A stretch of DNA of 64,000 bases. Origin: JAHDHW01 sp965277415. Lineage in GTDB: Bacteria > Bacteroidota > Bacteroidia > Chitinophagales > Saprospiraceae. Below are positions 50,629-60,914 of the stretch, one piece after another. Both the position numbers and the translations under genes were made by a program. The stretch covers positions 1-64,000 of the forward strand of contig CBDICS010000093.1 in assembly GCA_965277415.1 (NCBI GenBank), written 5' to 3'. The notes under the pieces are model-generated. The model had not been told where the DNA came from, searched no databases, and saw nothing but the letters and a program-made list of their open reading frames with translations. The first letter of the stretch is position 1. Every line of letters starts with the position of its first letter.

Positions 50629-53000
50629 AGGTTCTTCCCACGCAATATCTCCCAAACCAAGTCCTTGCTGAGTTTTTTACCATTTGCCTGTTTAAATACC
50701 TCATCAAATGAAAATCGAAAACTACAGCCTGTTTGCCAATTACTACAACCATAAGCGGTCTTGCCTTTTATAATTTTACCGATGCCACATTTAGGACAGG
50801 TAGGCGTGTCGTTCTTTAGATTTGCTTTTTTGCTTGTTGCTTTTGGCTGTTTTGAAACTGTTTTTTTCTCTTCAAAAATTAAAGCTTGTTGATTATTAAA
50901 ACGAAGCAAACCTTCCTTTGATTGACCATCGATTTTAAAACCTTTTAAGTTGATGGTGCTTCCCAATTTAAACAAACGAAGTAATTGTTTTTCTGGAATC
51001 TTCTTGCTCTTAAATTTAAAGGGTAGTAGAAAATCACAAGCTTCTTTATAGCGACTGCAGCCATAGGCTGTTTTTCCTTTGAGCATTTTTCCTTGTCGAC
51101 ATTTAGGACATGTCTGTTCTTTTAAAATAGTGCTTGCCGGAAGCGTATTTGTTTTATTTGTGGTTCTTTTCTTTTTTGATGTACCAAAAGCAGAAACAGG
51201 AGCTGTGATTTTCTTAATTGCTTTTTCTAAGCGAACCTCTTCTACTAATTGACTGACCATCTCTTTCATTTCAATGATAAACTGTTTTGGAGAATGACTA
51301 CCTTGCTCAATCTCTCGCAAGTTCTTTTCCCAATGGCCTGTCAATTCTGCAGATTTAAGTAGTTTGTTTTGGATCGTATCAATCAATTGGACACCAGTCT
51401 CTGTGGCTAGTATTTGCTTTTTATTTTTTAATATATATTGTCTTTTAAATAAGGTCTCTATGATATTGGCACGCGTACTTGGTCGTCCAATCCCATTAGC
51501 TTTCATAAGCTCTCGAAGCTCTTCATTATCTACTTTTTTACCTGCTGTTTCCATACCTCGGAGTAAAGTCGCTTCAGTATAATGCTTTGGAGCTTGAGTT
51601 ATCTTTTCTTTTAAAATAGGTTCATGAGGGCCAGTTTCTCCTTGGACGAAATTGGGTAATAATTTTTCTTCATTTTTGTGATCTCCTTCTTCCGAATCTT
51701 GATTTCTTCTCTTTTTTGATTTTGGAAAAAGTATTCGCCAACCTGCTTCCAAAATTTCTTTTCCTGTAGCTTTAAATCTAATGCCATCTACTTCACCAAT
51801 GACCGTATTATTGGAGACCAGGCAATCCGGATAGAATGCCGCTATAAATCTTCGAGTGATGGCATCATAAACATTTTGTTCATTTTGAGGCAATGTCATC
51901 TCTACTCCTGTAGGAATAATAGCATGATGATCAGTTACTTTTTTGTCATTGAAGACTTTAGCAGATTTTCGAATTTGTTGACCAAGTAATGAAGCGGTAA
52001 ATTGACTATAATTCGTCAATTGTTTAAGTATACCGGGTACTTTAGGGTAAACATCATTGGGTAGGTAAGTCGTGTCAACTCTTGGGTAGGTGACGACTTT
52101 TTTCTCATAAAGTGATTGAACTAATTGTAGTGTCTGACTTGCAGAGTAAGCAAAGCGTTTATTACAATGAACTTGAAGACTTGTCAAATCAAAAAGTCGA
52201 GGTGGGTATTCTTTGCCTTTCTTTTTAGTAAAAGATATAATGACGAAAGGTTTCCCTGTAATATGAGTTAATAATTTTTCTCCTTCTTCTTTTTTTTCAA
52301 ATCGGCCTTTCTCATAATGAAAATCTACTTCCCGATACATGGTGTGTAATTCCCAATATGGCTCGGGTTTGAAATTTTTAATTTCATGGTGACGATCAAC
52401 AATCATTGCGAGGGTAGGCGTTTGTACCCGACCAATGGACAGCAATTGCTTGAATCCGCCGTACTTGAGCGTATACAAACGAGTGGCATTCATACCCAAC
52501 AACCAATCACCAATAGCCCGAGCGCTACCTGCATAATAAAGATTGTCAAAATCAGTAGCATTTTTAAGGTTTTGAAAACCATCTTTGATCGCTTGCGACG
52601 TAAGGGACGAAATCCATAGACGTAAGACTTTTCCTTTATATCCGGCTTCTTTTAAAACCCATCTTTGGATAAGTTCTCCTTCTTGTCCAGCATCTCCACA
52701 GTTGATAACCAGTTTTGAACTTTTAAGCAATTTTTTAATGATACCAAACTGTTTTTTTACCCCTTTATTTGTAATCAATTTGGTTTCGAACTTATCTGGG
52801 AGCATGGGTAATCCATTGAGATCCCATTTTTTCCAATGAGCTTGATACTCTTCAGGAGACTTTAAAGTACAGAAGTGACCAAAAGTCCAGGTGACTGCAT
52901 ATCCATTGCCTTCGAAATAACCGTCATGTCTCGACTTAGCCCCAAGAATACTGGCAATCTCACGGGCAACACTGGGTTTTTCAGCAATACATACTTTCAT
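50625..53000 (-). CDS. topB: DNA topoisomerase III
   Basis: A 791-residue type IA topoisomerase. The Toprim domain (MKVCIAEKPSVAREIASILG ... NCGDAGQEGELIQRWVL) is followed by the catalytic core, with the active tyrosine in VVTYPRVDTTYL and SIGRVQTPTLAMIVDRH. The C-terminus carries two similar four-cysteine modules, each of the form CPKC..G....GKTAYGC plus a later Cys. Length and motifs fit TopB, which decatenates DNA and relaxes negative supercoils. The TGA stop (50627-50625) lies in the last unit of the adjacent repeat cluster. Confidence 0.96.
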   Translation of the reverse strand: MKVCIAEKPSVAREIASILGAKSRHDGYFEGNGYAVTWTFGHFCTLKSPEEYQAHWKKWDLNGLPMLPDKFETKLITNKGVKKQFGIIKKLLKSSKLVINCGDAGQEGELIQRWVLKEAGYKGKVLRLWISSLTSQAIKDGFQNLKNATDFDNLYYAGSARAIGDWLLGMNATRLYTLKYGGFKQLLSIGRVQTPTLAMIVDRHHEIKNFKPEPYWELHTMYREVDFHYEKGRFEKKEEGEKLLTHITGKPFVIISFTKKKGKEYPPRLFDLTSLQVHCNKRFAYSASQTLQLVQSLYEKKVVTYPRVDTTYLPNDVYPKVPGILKQLTNYSQFTASLLGQQIRKSAKVFNDKKVTDHHAIIPTGVEMTLPQNEQNVYDAITRRFIAAFYPDCLVSNNTVIGEVDGIRFKATGKEILEAGWRILFPKSKKRRNQDSEEGDHKNEEKLLPNFVQGETGPHEPILKEKITQAPKHYTEATLLRGMETAGKKVDNEELRELMKANGIGRPSTRANIIETLFKRQYILKNKKQILATETGVQLIDTIQNKLLKSAELTGHWEKNLREIEQGSHSPKQFIIEMKEMVSQLVEEVRLEKAIKKITAPVSAFGTSKKKRTTNKTNTLPASTILKEQTCPKCRQGKMLKGKTAYGCSRYKEACDFLLPFKFKSKKIPEKQLLRLFKLGSTINLKGFKIDGQSKEGLLRFNNQQALIFEEKKTVSKQPKATSKKANLKNDTPTCPKCGIGKIIKGKTAYGCSNWQTGCSFRFSFDEVFKQANGKKLSKDLVWEILRGKNL

Positions 53001-53183
53001 GGTTTTTTATAAAATTTCTTTAAAATTAAAACAACTTCATTAAGTACAGTGCACTAAATATCATGTTTAGACAGATACTTGTGCAAAGTAATTAAAAAAT
53101 ATTATTCTTACGAATCAATGCTTTGTATCTTACGGACAACTTCTATTAAATAGATTATATATCATTTAGTCCAACTACTTAAT

Positions 53184-53549
53184 ATGAACTATAAGGCAAA
53201 AACAATAAGGTCTTTTATTGGAGCAAAAGATTATGAAGAATCTCGATCTTTCTATATTGCATTAGGTTATCAGGAAATAGTGATTTCCGAAAAAATGTCT
53301 CTCTTTAAAATTAATGAAGAATTAGGATTTTACCTACAAGATTACTACTTAAAAGATTGGGTAGATAATTTAATGATATTTTTGGAAGTAGACAATGTTG
53401 ATGAATGTTATAAGGATTTAAAGGCTAAAGAACTCCATAAAAGATTTAAGCAAGTAAGGCTAAAACCAATCCAGACACTTGAATGGGGAAGAGAGTGTTT
53501 TCTTCATGATCCCTCTGGAGTACTTTGGCATTTCGGTCAGTTTAATTAA
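53184..53549 (+). CDS. VOC (glyoxalase/bleomycin-resistance fold) family protein
   Basis: A 121-residue single-domain VOC protein: two beta-alpha-beta-beta-beta modules (SFIGAKDYEESRSFYIALGY; LEVDNVDECYKDLKAKEL; ECFLHDPSGVLWHFGQF). The usual metal ligands are only partly present. Function not assignable. It is divergent from topB, and the next lipoprotein gene starts 10 nt downstream. Confidence 0.85.
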   Translation: MNYKAKTIRSFIGAKDYEESRSFYIALGYQEIVISEKMSLFKINEELGFYLQDYYLKDWVDNLMIFLEVDNVDECYKDLKAKELHKRFKQVRLKPIQTLEWGRECFLHDPSGVLWHFGQFN

Positions 53550-53559
53550 AAACTTAAAA

Positions 53560-54255
53560 ATGAAAAAATATTTCGTAATCATTATTGGATGTATACTAAT
53601 TGTAAATTGGAATTGTAAATCTCCTCAAAAAGCACTTTCTACAATGCCATTGATTTATGAACAATATTTCGATGATGAAAAATCAGTGAGGTCATTTGAA
53701 TTTACAGATTCAAAAGTATGGCAGCATCATGAATCTGGGGCACTGGAATGCACAGGTAAAGCAGACTATGAACCTCCCGTTCGATCACCCTTATCAATAG
53801 CATTAATTAAGGGAAAACAATTTGGGAGTTTTATATTAGAAGCCAAATTGCAGCAAACTGGTGAAACATATAGTCATCAAGATATGTGCTTGTTTTTTGG
53901 TTTTCAAAATCCATCACAATTTTACTATACGCATATCAGCCGGATGACAGATGATCATGCTAATCAAGTTTTTATTGTAAATAAAACCCCACGCACTAAA
54001 ATTTCCAGCAAGACGAATAATGGGCAAAATTGGAAAAAAGGAGTATGGCATAAAATCCGATTGATTCGGAATATTGAAACCGGAATCATTCAGTTGTTTT
54101 TTGATGATATGGAAAATCCAATTATGGAGGCAATTGATACAACCTTTGGAATAGGCTCAATCGGGTTTGGATCATTTGATGATAGTGGTATGGTGGATAG
54201 TATTAGAATTTGGTCGGATCATACCAAGGAAGTAGATAAAACTTTTTTCGATTAA
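53560..54255 (+). CDS. Lipoprotein with DUF1080/concanavalin-like fold
   Basis: A 231-residue lipoprotein starting at the ATG at 53560 (10 nt after the VOC stop), with lipobox VNWNC at about 16-20. The body looks like a lectin-type jelly roll of the 3-keto-disaccharide hydrolase (DUF1080) kind: FEFTDSKVWQHHESGALEC, SFILEAKLQQTGETYSHQDM, WKKGVWHKIRLIRNIETGII and GIGSIGFGSFDDSGMVDSIR. It probably binds or cleaves glycans at the cell surface. It stands close to a second DUF1080 lipoprotein. Confidence 0.7.
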   Translation: MKKYFVIIIGCILIVNWNCKSPQKALSTMPLIYEQYFDDEKSVRSFEFTDSKVWQHHESGALECTGKADYEPPVRSPLSIALIKGKQFGSFILEAKLQQTGETYSHQDMCLFFGFQNPSQFYYTHISRMTDDHANQVFIVNKTPRTKISSKTNNGQNWKKGVWHKIRLIRNIETGIIQLFFDDMENPIMEAIDTTFGIGSIGFGSFDDSGMVDSIRIWSDHTKEVDKTFFD

Positions 54256-54435
54256 GAGAGTCTGGTTATTTTTTTTAAGCGAAAAGACGTTTTGCAATTC
54301 AGTTAATAACTTTTAAACAGGCTATAAATAAGAAACTTATTTATTCCGCGTCCCTTAATTGAATTCACAGAATTTGAATTATCTTTAGAATAAATTCATA
54401 GAATATCACCTGCAAAACAAATCAATCAAAATAAA

Positions 54436-55329
54436 ATGAAAAACTATTCTTCTAAGCAATTCTCAAAGTCCATTGTTTTTTTAATTTCAACTTTCGCTTT
54501 ATTCTTTTTATACGCTTGTCAAAGTGAAGAAGCATCAGTAGATACCACAACAGAAGAATGGACGGCTCTTTTTGATGGGAGTGATATGGCTGATTGGACG
54601 CCTAAATTTGCAGGATTCAAACTAGGGGACAATTATAAAAATCGTTTTGTTTTTAAAGACAGCTTGTTGAGTGTACGCTATGAACCAAACGATACTTTTA
54701 AAGCAAATTTTGGCCATCTATTTTATAAAGATAAATTTTCTCACTATCGCTTAAAAGCGACATATCGTTTCGTTGGAACGCAAATGCCTAATGGACCAGA
54801 CTGGGCAGTCAGGAATAATGGCTTGATGCTGCATTGCCAATCTCCCGAGAGTATGGGCGTACCTCAAGATTTTCCAATGTGCTTGGAGATGCAGCTTCTG
54901 GGAGGTAATGGAACAGATGAACGCCCAACGGCTAACCTCTGTACACCAGGGACGAATGTCGTAATGGGAGATACTTTGTTTACGCCGCATTGTGTCAATT
55001 CTACTTCCAAGACTTATCATGGCGACCAATGGGTGACAGCGGAAGTTTTGGTATTAGGAGATTCTCTTATCCAACATATTATGGAAGGAGAAGTCGTGAT
55101 GGAGTATTCTCATCCTACCGCTGATAGTAGAAATGTAAGTGGCGATTTGGGCTCAATACCTGAAAATGGTACGCCAATTAAAGATGGATATATTTCTATT
55201 CAGGCAGAGACAGCTCCTATTGATTTTAAATCTATTTCCTTATTGAATCTTTGTGGCTGTATGGATAAAAAAGCTAAAAATTACAAATCTTATTTTGTTA
55301 AAGCAGATAACACTTCTTGTCAGTATTAA
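54436..55329 (+). CDS. DUF1080 (3-keto-disaccharide hydrolase-like) lipoprotein
   Basis: A 297-residue lipoprotein (lipobox LYAC near residue 28). The DUF1080 domain spans ~40-270: EEWTALFDGSDMADWTPKF, GHLFYKDKFSHYRLKATYRF, NNGLMLHCQSPESMGVPQDF and DGYISIQAETAPIDFKSISL. Members act on 3-keto-glycosides. The last ~26 residues are a Cys module, CGCMDKKAKNY ... DNTSCQY, the CMDxxAxNY type common at the ends of Saprospiria surface proteins. It lies 61 nt before the large haem protein gene. Confidence 0.88.
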   Translation: MKNYSSKQFSKSIVFLISTFALFFLYACQSEEASVDTTTEEWTALFDGSDMADWTPKFAGFKLGDNYKNRFVFKDSLLSVRYEPNDTFKANFGHLFYKDKFSHYRLKATYRFVGTQMPNGPDWAVRNNGLMLHCQSPESMGVPQDFPMCLEMQLLGGNGTDERPTANLCTPGTNVVMGDTLFTPHCVNSTSKTYHGDQWVTAEVLVLGDSLIQHIMEGEVVMEYSHPTADSRNVSGDLGSIPENGTPIKDGYISIQAETAPIDFKSISLLNLCGCMDKKAKNYKSYFVKADNTSCQY

Positions 55330-55390
55330 TTTTTAAATAGACTCTTAGAGTAGAGCATTATTTCAAATCATTTTCATATTTAATAGAAGG

Positions 55391-58300
55391 ATGAAATACC
55401 TAAGTCAAATATTATTCTATAGTTTATTTTTTGCAATTCTATTTTCTTCCTGTAAAAAAGAAGCGCAAGAGACAAGATCGACTTATCCTAAAAAAGTCAT
55501 TCAAATTTCTCAAGGTTTGGCAACAGATATGGCTTCTAAAATTAGAAAAGAAGTCAATGCTGAAATTGCAGATGGTTTAGAATTGTCTCTCTGGGCAGCC
55601 GATACATTAGTCAATGATCCAATTGCAATCAGTGTAGATGAACAAGGGCGAATCTATTACACACTCGCTACACGATTAGAAAATTCTGAATTTGATATCA
55701 GGGGACATCGAAACTGGATGACCGCTTCTATTTCTTTTCAAACGGTCGAAGATCGTAGAGCTTTTCTTAAAAAGACTTTTTCAGAACAGAATGAGGAAGG
55801 AGAGAAATTTCTAAAAGATCTTAATGAAGATGGGACGCTAGACTGGCGTGATTTGACGGTTGAAAAAGAACAGGTGTGGCTGGTTGCGGATAGTGATAAA
55901 GATGGTTTGGCTGATCGTTCTCATTTGTATATCGAAGACTTTCATGAAGAGATTACAGACCTCGCGAATGGCGTCGAATATTTTGATGGTAAAGTATTCC
56001 TTTCTGTTGGACCAGATTTATGGAAAATCGAAGATACCGATGGGGATGGTATTGCGAATATAAAAGAATCTATCAGTCATGGTTATACTATTCATATTGC
56101 ATTTGGTGCACATGGGATGTCTGGAGTGACTGTAGGACCACAAGGCCGGATTTGGTGGGGGACAGGAGATATAGGGACAAACGTTGTGGACAAAACCGGA
56201 AAGCGGTGGAAGTATCCGAATCAAGGGACCATTGTTCGCGCTGACCCTGATGGGAGTAATTTTGAAGTATATTCCGCAGGATTGAGAAATACCCATGAAT
56301 TTGTATTTGATCACTATGGAAACCTCATTTCAGAAGATAATGATGGTGATCATCGAGGAGAACGAGAAAGACTAGTTTACTTAATCAATGGTTCAGAAAC
56401 TGGTTGGCGCATTAATTGGCAATTCGGAAAATATACTGATCCTGACAATAATAATTATAAAGTCTGGATGGATGAAAAGATGAGTATACCTCGTTGGGAT
56501 GGACAGGCAGCTTATTTTTTACCTCCTATTCAAAATTATGTGAATGGTCCAACTGGGATGGTCTACAATCCTGGTACTGCTTTGAGTGAAGCATGGTATA
56601 ACCATTTTTTTATAGCGGAGTTTAGAGGGACTCCTGCTAGCTCTCCGATTCACGCTTTTACTTTAAAACCAAAAGGGGCTTCATTCGAATTGGATACAAC
56701 AATAGAAGTAGCGAAAGGACTCTTGCCAACTGGATTGGATTTTGGCCCGGATGGCGCTTTATATTTTGGAGATTGGATAGATGGTTGGGGCGTGAAAAAT
56801 GAAGGGAGGATCTGGAAATTAGATGTTCCTGAGGAAGCTAATTCTATGATTCGAAAAGAAGTGAAACAACTCATAGGAACCGACTTTACTAAAAAAACGG
56901 AATTGGAATTAGGAAACTTCTTGGGACATCAAGATATGCGCATTAGACGTAAAGCTCAGTTTGAATTAGTAAAACGGGGTGAAAAAGGAATAAACATATT
57001 TCTAAATACTGCCAAAGGTAAAACCAATCAATTGGCTCGAATTCATAGTCTATGGGGCATTGCTCAAATGGCTCGAACTCAGGATATACAATATGCAGCT
57101 GCCCTAATTCCCTTTTTGGAAGATGAGGATGCAGAGGTGATGACTCAAGCTGCCAAGATGCTCGGAGATGTAAAGTATAAGGAAGCAGGGAAGGCTATGT
57201 TGCCTTTGTTAAAAAATCCTTCCTTACGTATTCAAATGCATGCTGTAGAAGCAATAGGGCGAATGGAATATAAAGAAGCCTTGCAAGCAGTCCTCGATGT
57301 ACTTTTAGCAAATAATGATGAGGATGCTTGGCTTAGACATGCTGGGATGATTGCCTTGGCGAGGATAAATGAAGAAGCACCACTCGTGGCATTACATAGT
57401 CACGAATCTAAAGCACTTCGTACTGCTGCAGTAGTGGCATTGCGTCGAATGAAGAGCAAAGGTATTTCAAAATTCCTTGAGGATAAAGAGGAGTACATCG
57501 TTACGGAAGCAGCTCGGGGTATTAATGACGATTTTTCTATTGAAGCGGCTTTGCCTGATTTGGCAAATATTTTAAAAGAAAACCGGTTTAAAAATGAAGC
57601 TTTGATTCGGAGAGCAATTAATGCTAACCTTAGAGTTGGACAAGCAGATAATCTAAAAAACCTTCTTGACTATATTAATAAAAAAACGGCTCCAACTGCT
57701 ATGAGAGCTGAAGCAATTGCTGCTTTGGGTACTTGGGCAAAGCCTTCTCCGCTCGACCGGGTAGATGGCCGTTATCGTGGAGAAGTGACTAGAGATGAAG
57801 CGCCAGTAAAGGCTGCACTTCAGGGTCTAGTACTTAATTTATTAAAAGAAAGAAATCCTGATATTCAAGTTGCCACTTCAAAAGCCATTGCAAAATTGAA
57901 TATCCCAAATACAGCGGATGCTTTATTTAATTTGGTGAAAAACAACAATTCAAAAGAAGTTCGGAAGGCTGCGCTATATGCTTTAGATAAAATCAAAGCA
58001 GGTAATCTGGATCAAGCTTTAGAGCTGGCTATTAATGATAAAGATAATGAAGTTCGATCTACTGCTTTAGAGATTTTACCAAACTCAAGCCTTGATGAAA
58101 ACAAGTCGGTTCAGCTTTTTCAAAAGGTATTAAAAGCAGGAACTTATCTGGAACAGCAAGCGGTTCTAAGCGCTTTAGGTACGTTTAAAGGAGATAAAGC
58201 TGTGACAATATTAGAAGGTTCATTGGATCAATTATCTAAAGGAAATGCTAGTCCTGAAATTCAATTGGATATCATTGAAGCAATAGAGACCCAAGCGAAT

Positions 58301-58810
58301 CCTAAATTGATTCAGCAATTAAAAACATATCAAGATTCGAAATCAAAAGAATCAAAACTTTCCGCGTTTATTGAAACCCTAGCTGGAGGTAATAAAGATA
58401 AAGGTCAGGATATTTTTTATCGTCATGAAGCTGCTCAGTGTGTCCGATGTCATGCCATTTTTGAATACGGAGGAAATGCCGGACCTGTTTTGTCGGGTGT
58501 AGGTGATCGTTTGTCAAAAGAAAAAATACTAGAATCTTTAATCGACCCAAGCGCTGTATTATCACTTGGCTATGAAGTTGTTTCATTAAATTTAAAAGAT
58601 GGGACTACCGTCGCTGGACTTGTTCAAGAGGAAAGTGAAAGTGCTATTAAAATAAAAATAGGCAAAGAAGATATTAAGGAAATACCTAAAAATGAAATTA
58701 GCAAACGAGAAAACATCCCTTCTTCAATGCCACCTGTAGGAGCGATTTTAAAGAAAAAAGAAATTAGAGATCTTATTGCATTTTTGAGTGGATTGAAAGC
58801 GGAGCATTAA
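55391..58810 (+). CDS. PVC-type haem-binding protein with sorbosone-dehydrogenase-like propeller and HEAT repeats
   Basis: A 1139-residue lipoprotein (SSC at about 20-22). Residues ~60-480 form a beta-propeller of the glucose/sorbosone dehydrogenase kind (GVTVGPQGRIWWGTGD, GLRNTHEFVFDHYGNLISED, GLLPTGLDFGPDGALYFGDW). About 500-950 are HEAT repeats (KAALYALDKIKAGNLDQALE, EVRSTALEILPNSSL). The C-terminus is a c-type cytochrome-like domain with CVRCH at 1017-1021 and a possible distal Met at about 1113 (SSMPP). It is probably a periplasmic or surface redox enzyme for sugar-like substrates, next to DUF1080 proteins. Confidence 0.9.
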   Translation: MKYLSQILFYSLFFAILFSSCKKEAQETRSTYPKKVIQISQGLATDMASKIRKEVNAEIADGLELSLWAADTLVNDPIAISVDEQGRIYYTLATRLENSEFDIRGHRNWMTASISFQTVEDRRAFLKKTFSEQNEEGEKFLKDLNEDGTLDWRDLTVEKEQVWLVADSDKDGLADRSHLYIEDFHEEITDLANGVEYFDGKVFLSVGPDLWKIEDTDGDGIANIKESISHGYTIHIAFGAHGMSGVTVGPQGRIWWGTGDIGTNVVDKTGKRWKYPNQGTIVRADPDGSNFEVYSAGLRNTHEFVFDHYGNLISEDNDGDHRGERERLVYLINGSETGWRINWQFGKYTDPDNNNYKVWMDEKMSIPRWDGQAAYFLPPIQNYVNGPTGMVYNPGTALSEAWYNHFFIAEFRGTPASSPIHAFTLKPKGASFELDTTIEVAKGLLPTGLDFGPDGALYFGDWIDGWGVKNEGRIWKLDVPEEANSMIRKEVKQLIGTDFTKKTELELGNFLGHQDMRIRRKAQFELVKRGEKGINIFLNTAKGKTNQLARIHSLWGIAQMARTQDIQYAAALIPFLEDEDAEVMTQAAKMLGDVKYKEAGKAMLPLLKNPSLRIQMHAVEAIGRMEYKEALQAVLDVLLANNDEDAWLRHAGMIALARINEEAPLVALHSHESKALRTAAVVALRRMKSKGISKFLEDKEEYIVTEAARGINDDFSIEAALPDLANILKENRFKNEALIRRAINANLRVGQADNLKNLLDYINKKTAPTAMRAEAIAALGTWAKPSPLDRVDGRYRGEVTRDEAPVKAALQGLVLNLLKERNPDIQVATSKAIAKLNIPNTADALFNLVKNNNSKEVRKAALYALDKIKAGNLDQALELAINDKDNEVRSTALEILPNSSLDENKSVQLFQKVLKAGTYLEQQAVLSALGTFKGDKAVTILEGSLDQLSKGNASPEIQLDIIEAIETQANPKLIQQLKTYQDSKSKESKLSAFIETLAGGNKDKGQDIFYRHEAAQCVRCHAIFEYGGNAGPVLSGVGDRLSKEKILESLIDPSAVLSLGYEVVSLNLKDGTTVAGLVQEESESAIKIKIGKEDIKEIPKNEISKRENIPSSMPPVGAILKKKEIRDLIAFLSGLKAEH

Positions 58811-58826
58811 GGGTCTGTTTAAATTA

Positions 58827-59192
58827 ATGATTTCTATGTCAACAGTAAAATTAATATCGCTGATTCTAATGGGGATGCTTTATATATCTGCGGGCATTAG
58901 CCATTTTAGATCACCCAGATTTTTTTTAAGCATCACCCCAACTTGGGTACCTGCTCCGGAGAAGGTGAACATTTTAGTAGGTGTCATTGAAATTGTATTA
59001 GGTATTGCGCTTTTCTTTTCTGCAACCAGAGTCTATGCCGTATGGGGTATTATTGCATTACTTATTGCTGTCTTTCCGGCTAATATTTACCATTTTCAAA
59101 AAGCAAGGAAAAAGAAAAAAGGAATGCTTGGAACAATGATTCGTTTACCTATTCAATTATTATTGATTTATTGGGCTTATAGTTTTTTATAA
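58827..59192 (+). CDS. DoxX-like membrane protein
   Basis: A 121-residue protein with four hydrophobic helices and the DoxX/MauE pattern: YISAGISHFRSPRFFLSITP, then NILVGVIEIVLGIALFF and a final helix pair (PANIYHFQKA, LPIQLLLIYWAYSFL). It starts 16 nt after the haem protein gene and may be cotranscribed. A second ATG at codon 4 (58836) is possible. Function unknown. Confidence 0.8.
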   Translation: MISMSTVKLISLILMGMLYISAGISHFRSPRFFLSITPTWVPAPEKVNILVGVIEIVLGIALFFSATRVYAVWGIIALLIAVFPANIYHFQKARKKKKGMLGTMIRLPIQLLLIYWAYSFL

Positions 59193-59404
59193 GGAGATGA
59201 TATTCACCCCAACGATTTTATTTCTTACCAATTATTAAAACGGATTCATCGAATCTAAGCCTTTATTTGTCTATAAAATTCTTTATCAAGTTTTAAGCTG
59301 GGCACTTTTGGAACGCAATACAAAGGAAAATAGCTACTAGTTATTTTTGGAAACCCCTTATTGAGTAGTGATCAATAATCTTCTAATCAATTAAATAAAA
59401 AATT

Positions 59405-59695
59405 ATGAGTGCGTACATTTATGAAAACAGAAATACGAAATCATTTTATAATATGGCATGGATTGCATTTGCGATCTCTTTTGTAGGCATGGCTGTGGGT
59501 CTTGCATATTTAGAAGCAGACTTTGCTATCAAAGGTTTTTTAGCAATGTCCTATTTATTTAGTGTAACGTCCTGCTTTACGGTTGCAAAAGTAGTGAGAG
59601 ATCGGCATGAAGCGGATAAGTTTATCACGAAAGTAGAAAATGCCAAAACAGAGAAATTCTTGAATGAAAATGGAACGGTACTATCGGGGATATAA
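59405..59695 (+). CDS. YiaA/YiaB two-helix domain protein
   Basis: A 96-residue inner-membrane protein. Two pairs of hydrophobic stretches, WIAFAISFVGMAVGLAYLEA and KGFLAMSYLFSVTSCFTVAK, followed by the conserved VVRDRHEADKF. The family (YiaAB) has no known function. Stand-alone gene with its own 212-nt upstream gap, in which I see no clear motif. Confidence 0.85.
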   Translation: MSAYIYENRNTKSFYNMAWIAFAISFVGMAVGLAYLEADFAIKGFLAMSYLFSVTSCFTVAKVVRDRHEADKFITKVENAKTEKFLNENGTVLSGI

Positions 59696-59837
59696 ATTAG
59701 ATGTATTCGAAGGTCAGCTTGGCTAGAAGAGTCAGCGTTTCTGATTACTCTGGCTTAGGGACAGTCGATTCTTGCCTTTCGTCTTTGAGTAAAAATATTT
59801 GCAACCTCCAGTGATTAATATCTTTTTCATAGATTCC

Positions 59838-60914
59838 TTATTTCAAAACTTCCTCTAACTTTCGCAACCAGTTTTTATTAAAAATGGCTTCAATATCATT
59901 CAGCGCATAGCCCCTTTTGCTTAAAAGGCCAGAAAGTTTTTGTAAGTCTGCTATGGTATCAATATCTGAAGGACATTGTTCTTTACCAAAACCTCCATCA
60001 AGATCAGTACCGATGGCGATATGATTTGTATTGCCAGCGATTTGACAAATATGATCCATATTGTCGATCATTTGATCGAGTAAGACCTTTGTATTCGTAG
60101 GATGGGATTTGGCTCTGATCCAATTGGGAACCATCATCCAAGCATCTAATGGCATACCAATTACAGCATCTCTCTCAATAAGTACCTTTATCTGTTCATC
60201 AGAAAATTGGCGATTATGATTGACTAGGGTTCGACAGTTACTATGGCTGGCCCAGATCGGACCTTGAAAGCAATCTATTGCTTCCCAAAAACTAGTATCA
60301 CATAAATGAGTAGCATCTAAAACGATTCCTAGCTCGTCCATGATTTTCAACAGTTGTTTGCCTTTTATACCAATGCTGCCTTCGCTATCTGTTCCATATG
60401 CATAAGTGCCGGGCCCATAATGAGCAGGGCCAATGGCTCTTAGACCTTTTTCATAAAGCAAATGTAAATGATCAAAAGTGATAATCGAATCCGCACCTTC
60501 GAGTGTTAGAATAAAGCCAATATTATGATAATCCTCTGTATGCTCCCAATGATTCAGGTGTTTAGATAAACCTTGTTGATCTGTGATCATTTTTATCTCG
60601 CCTTGCCTTTCCATCTCTTGATACCAAGCCAATTGAGCTTGCACCATTCCCCATGCTTGTTCTGGAGAATGCCAGCCCCCAAGTGGATGTGTTGGTTTAG
60701 CATATCGCGCAATTAATGTGGCAAAACATAAGCCAATATTCCCTTCCCGCATGGACGGAAAAGATACGGTTGAGTTTCCCCGATCGGGTTTGTCATTTTG
60801 ACCACTTTCCAGATTTCTAATTTGATCAATGGTTTGGCGGAGATCCCGATTCCATTCCATTGCATTCATACTGAGATCTAAATGACCATCTATAATAAAC
60901 TGGGCTGAACTCAT
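59838..60914 (-). CDS. Membrane dipeptidase (peptidase M19)
   Basis: A 358-residue zinc dipeptidase of the renal-dipeptidase family, starting at the ATG at 60914, which overlaps the preceding stop (ATGA). Motifs: FIIDGHLDLS (HxD metal ligands), LTLEGAD, LDATHLCDTSFWEA, IWASHSNCRTLVNHNRQFSD and IAIGTDLDGGFG. No signal peptide, so probably cytoplasmic. Family members cleave dipeptides, often with a D-residue at the C-terminal side. Coupling to a D-threonine-aldolase-like enzyme fits D-amino-acid or unusual-dipeptide breakdown. Confidence 0.92.
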   Translation of the reverse strand: MSSAQFIIDGHLDLSMNAMEWNRDLRQTIDQIRNLESGQNDKPDRGNSTVSFPSMREGNIGLCFATLIARYAKPTHPLGGWHSPEQAWGMVQAQLAWYQEMERQGEIKMITDQQGLSKHLNHWEHTEDYHNIGFILTLEGADSIITFDHLHLLYEKGLRAIGPAHYGPGTYAYGTDSEGSIGIKGKQLLKIMDELGIVLDATHLCDTSFWEAIDCFQGPIWASHSNCRTLVNHNRQFSDEQIKVLIERDAVIGMPLDAWMMVPNWIRAKSHPTNTKVLLDQMIDNMDHICQIAGNTNHIAIGTDLDGGFGKEQCPSDIDTIADLQKLSGLLSKRGYALNDIEAIFNKNWLRKLEEVLK

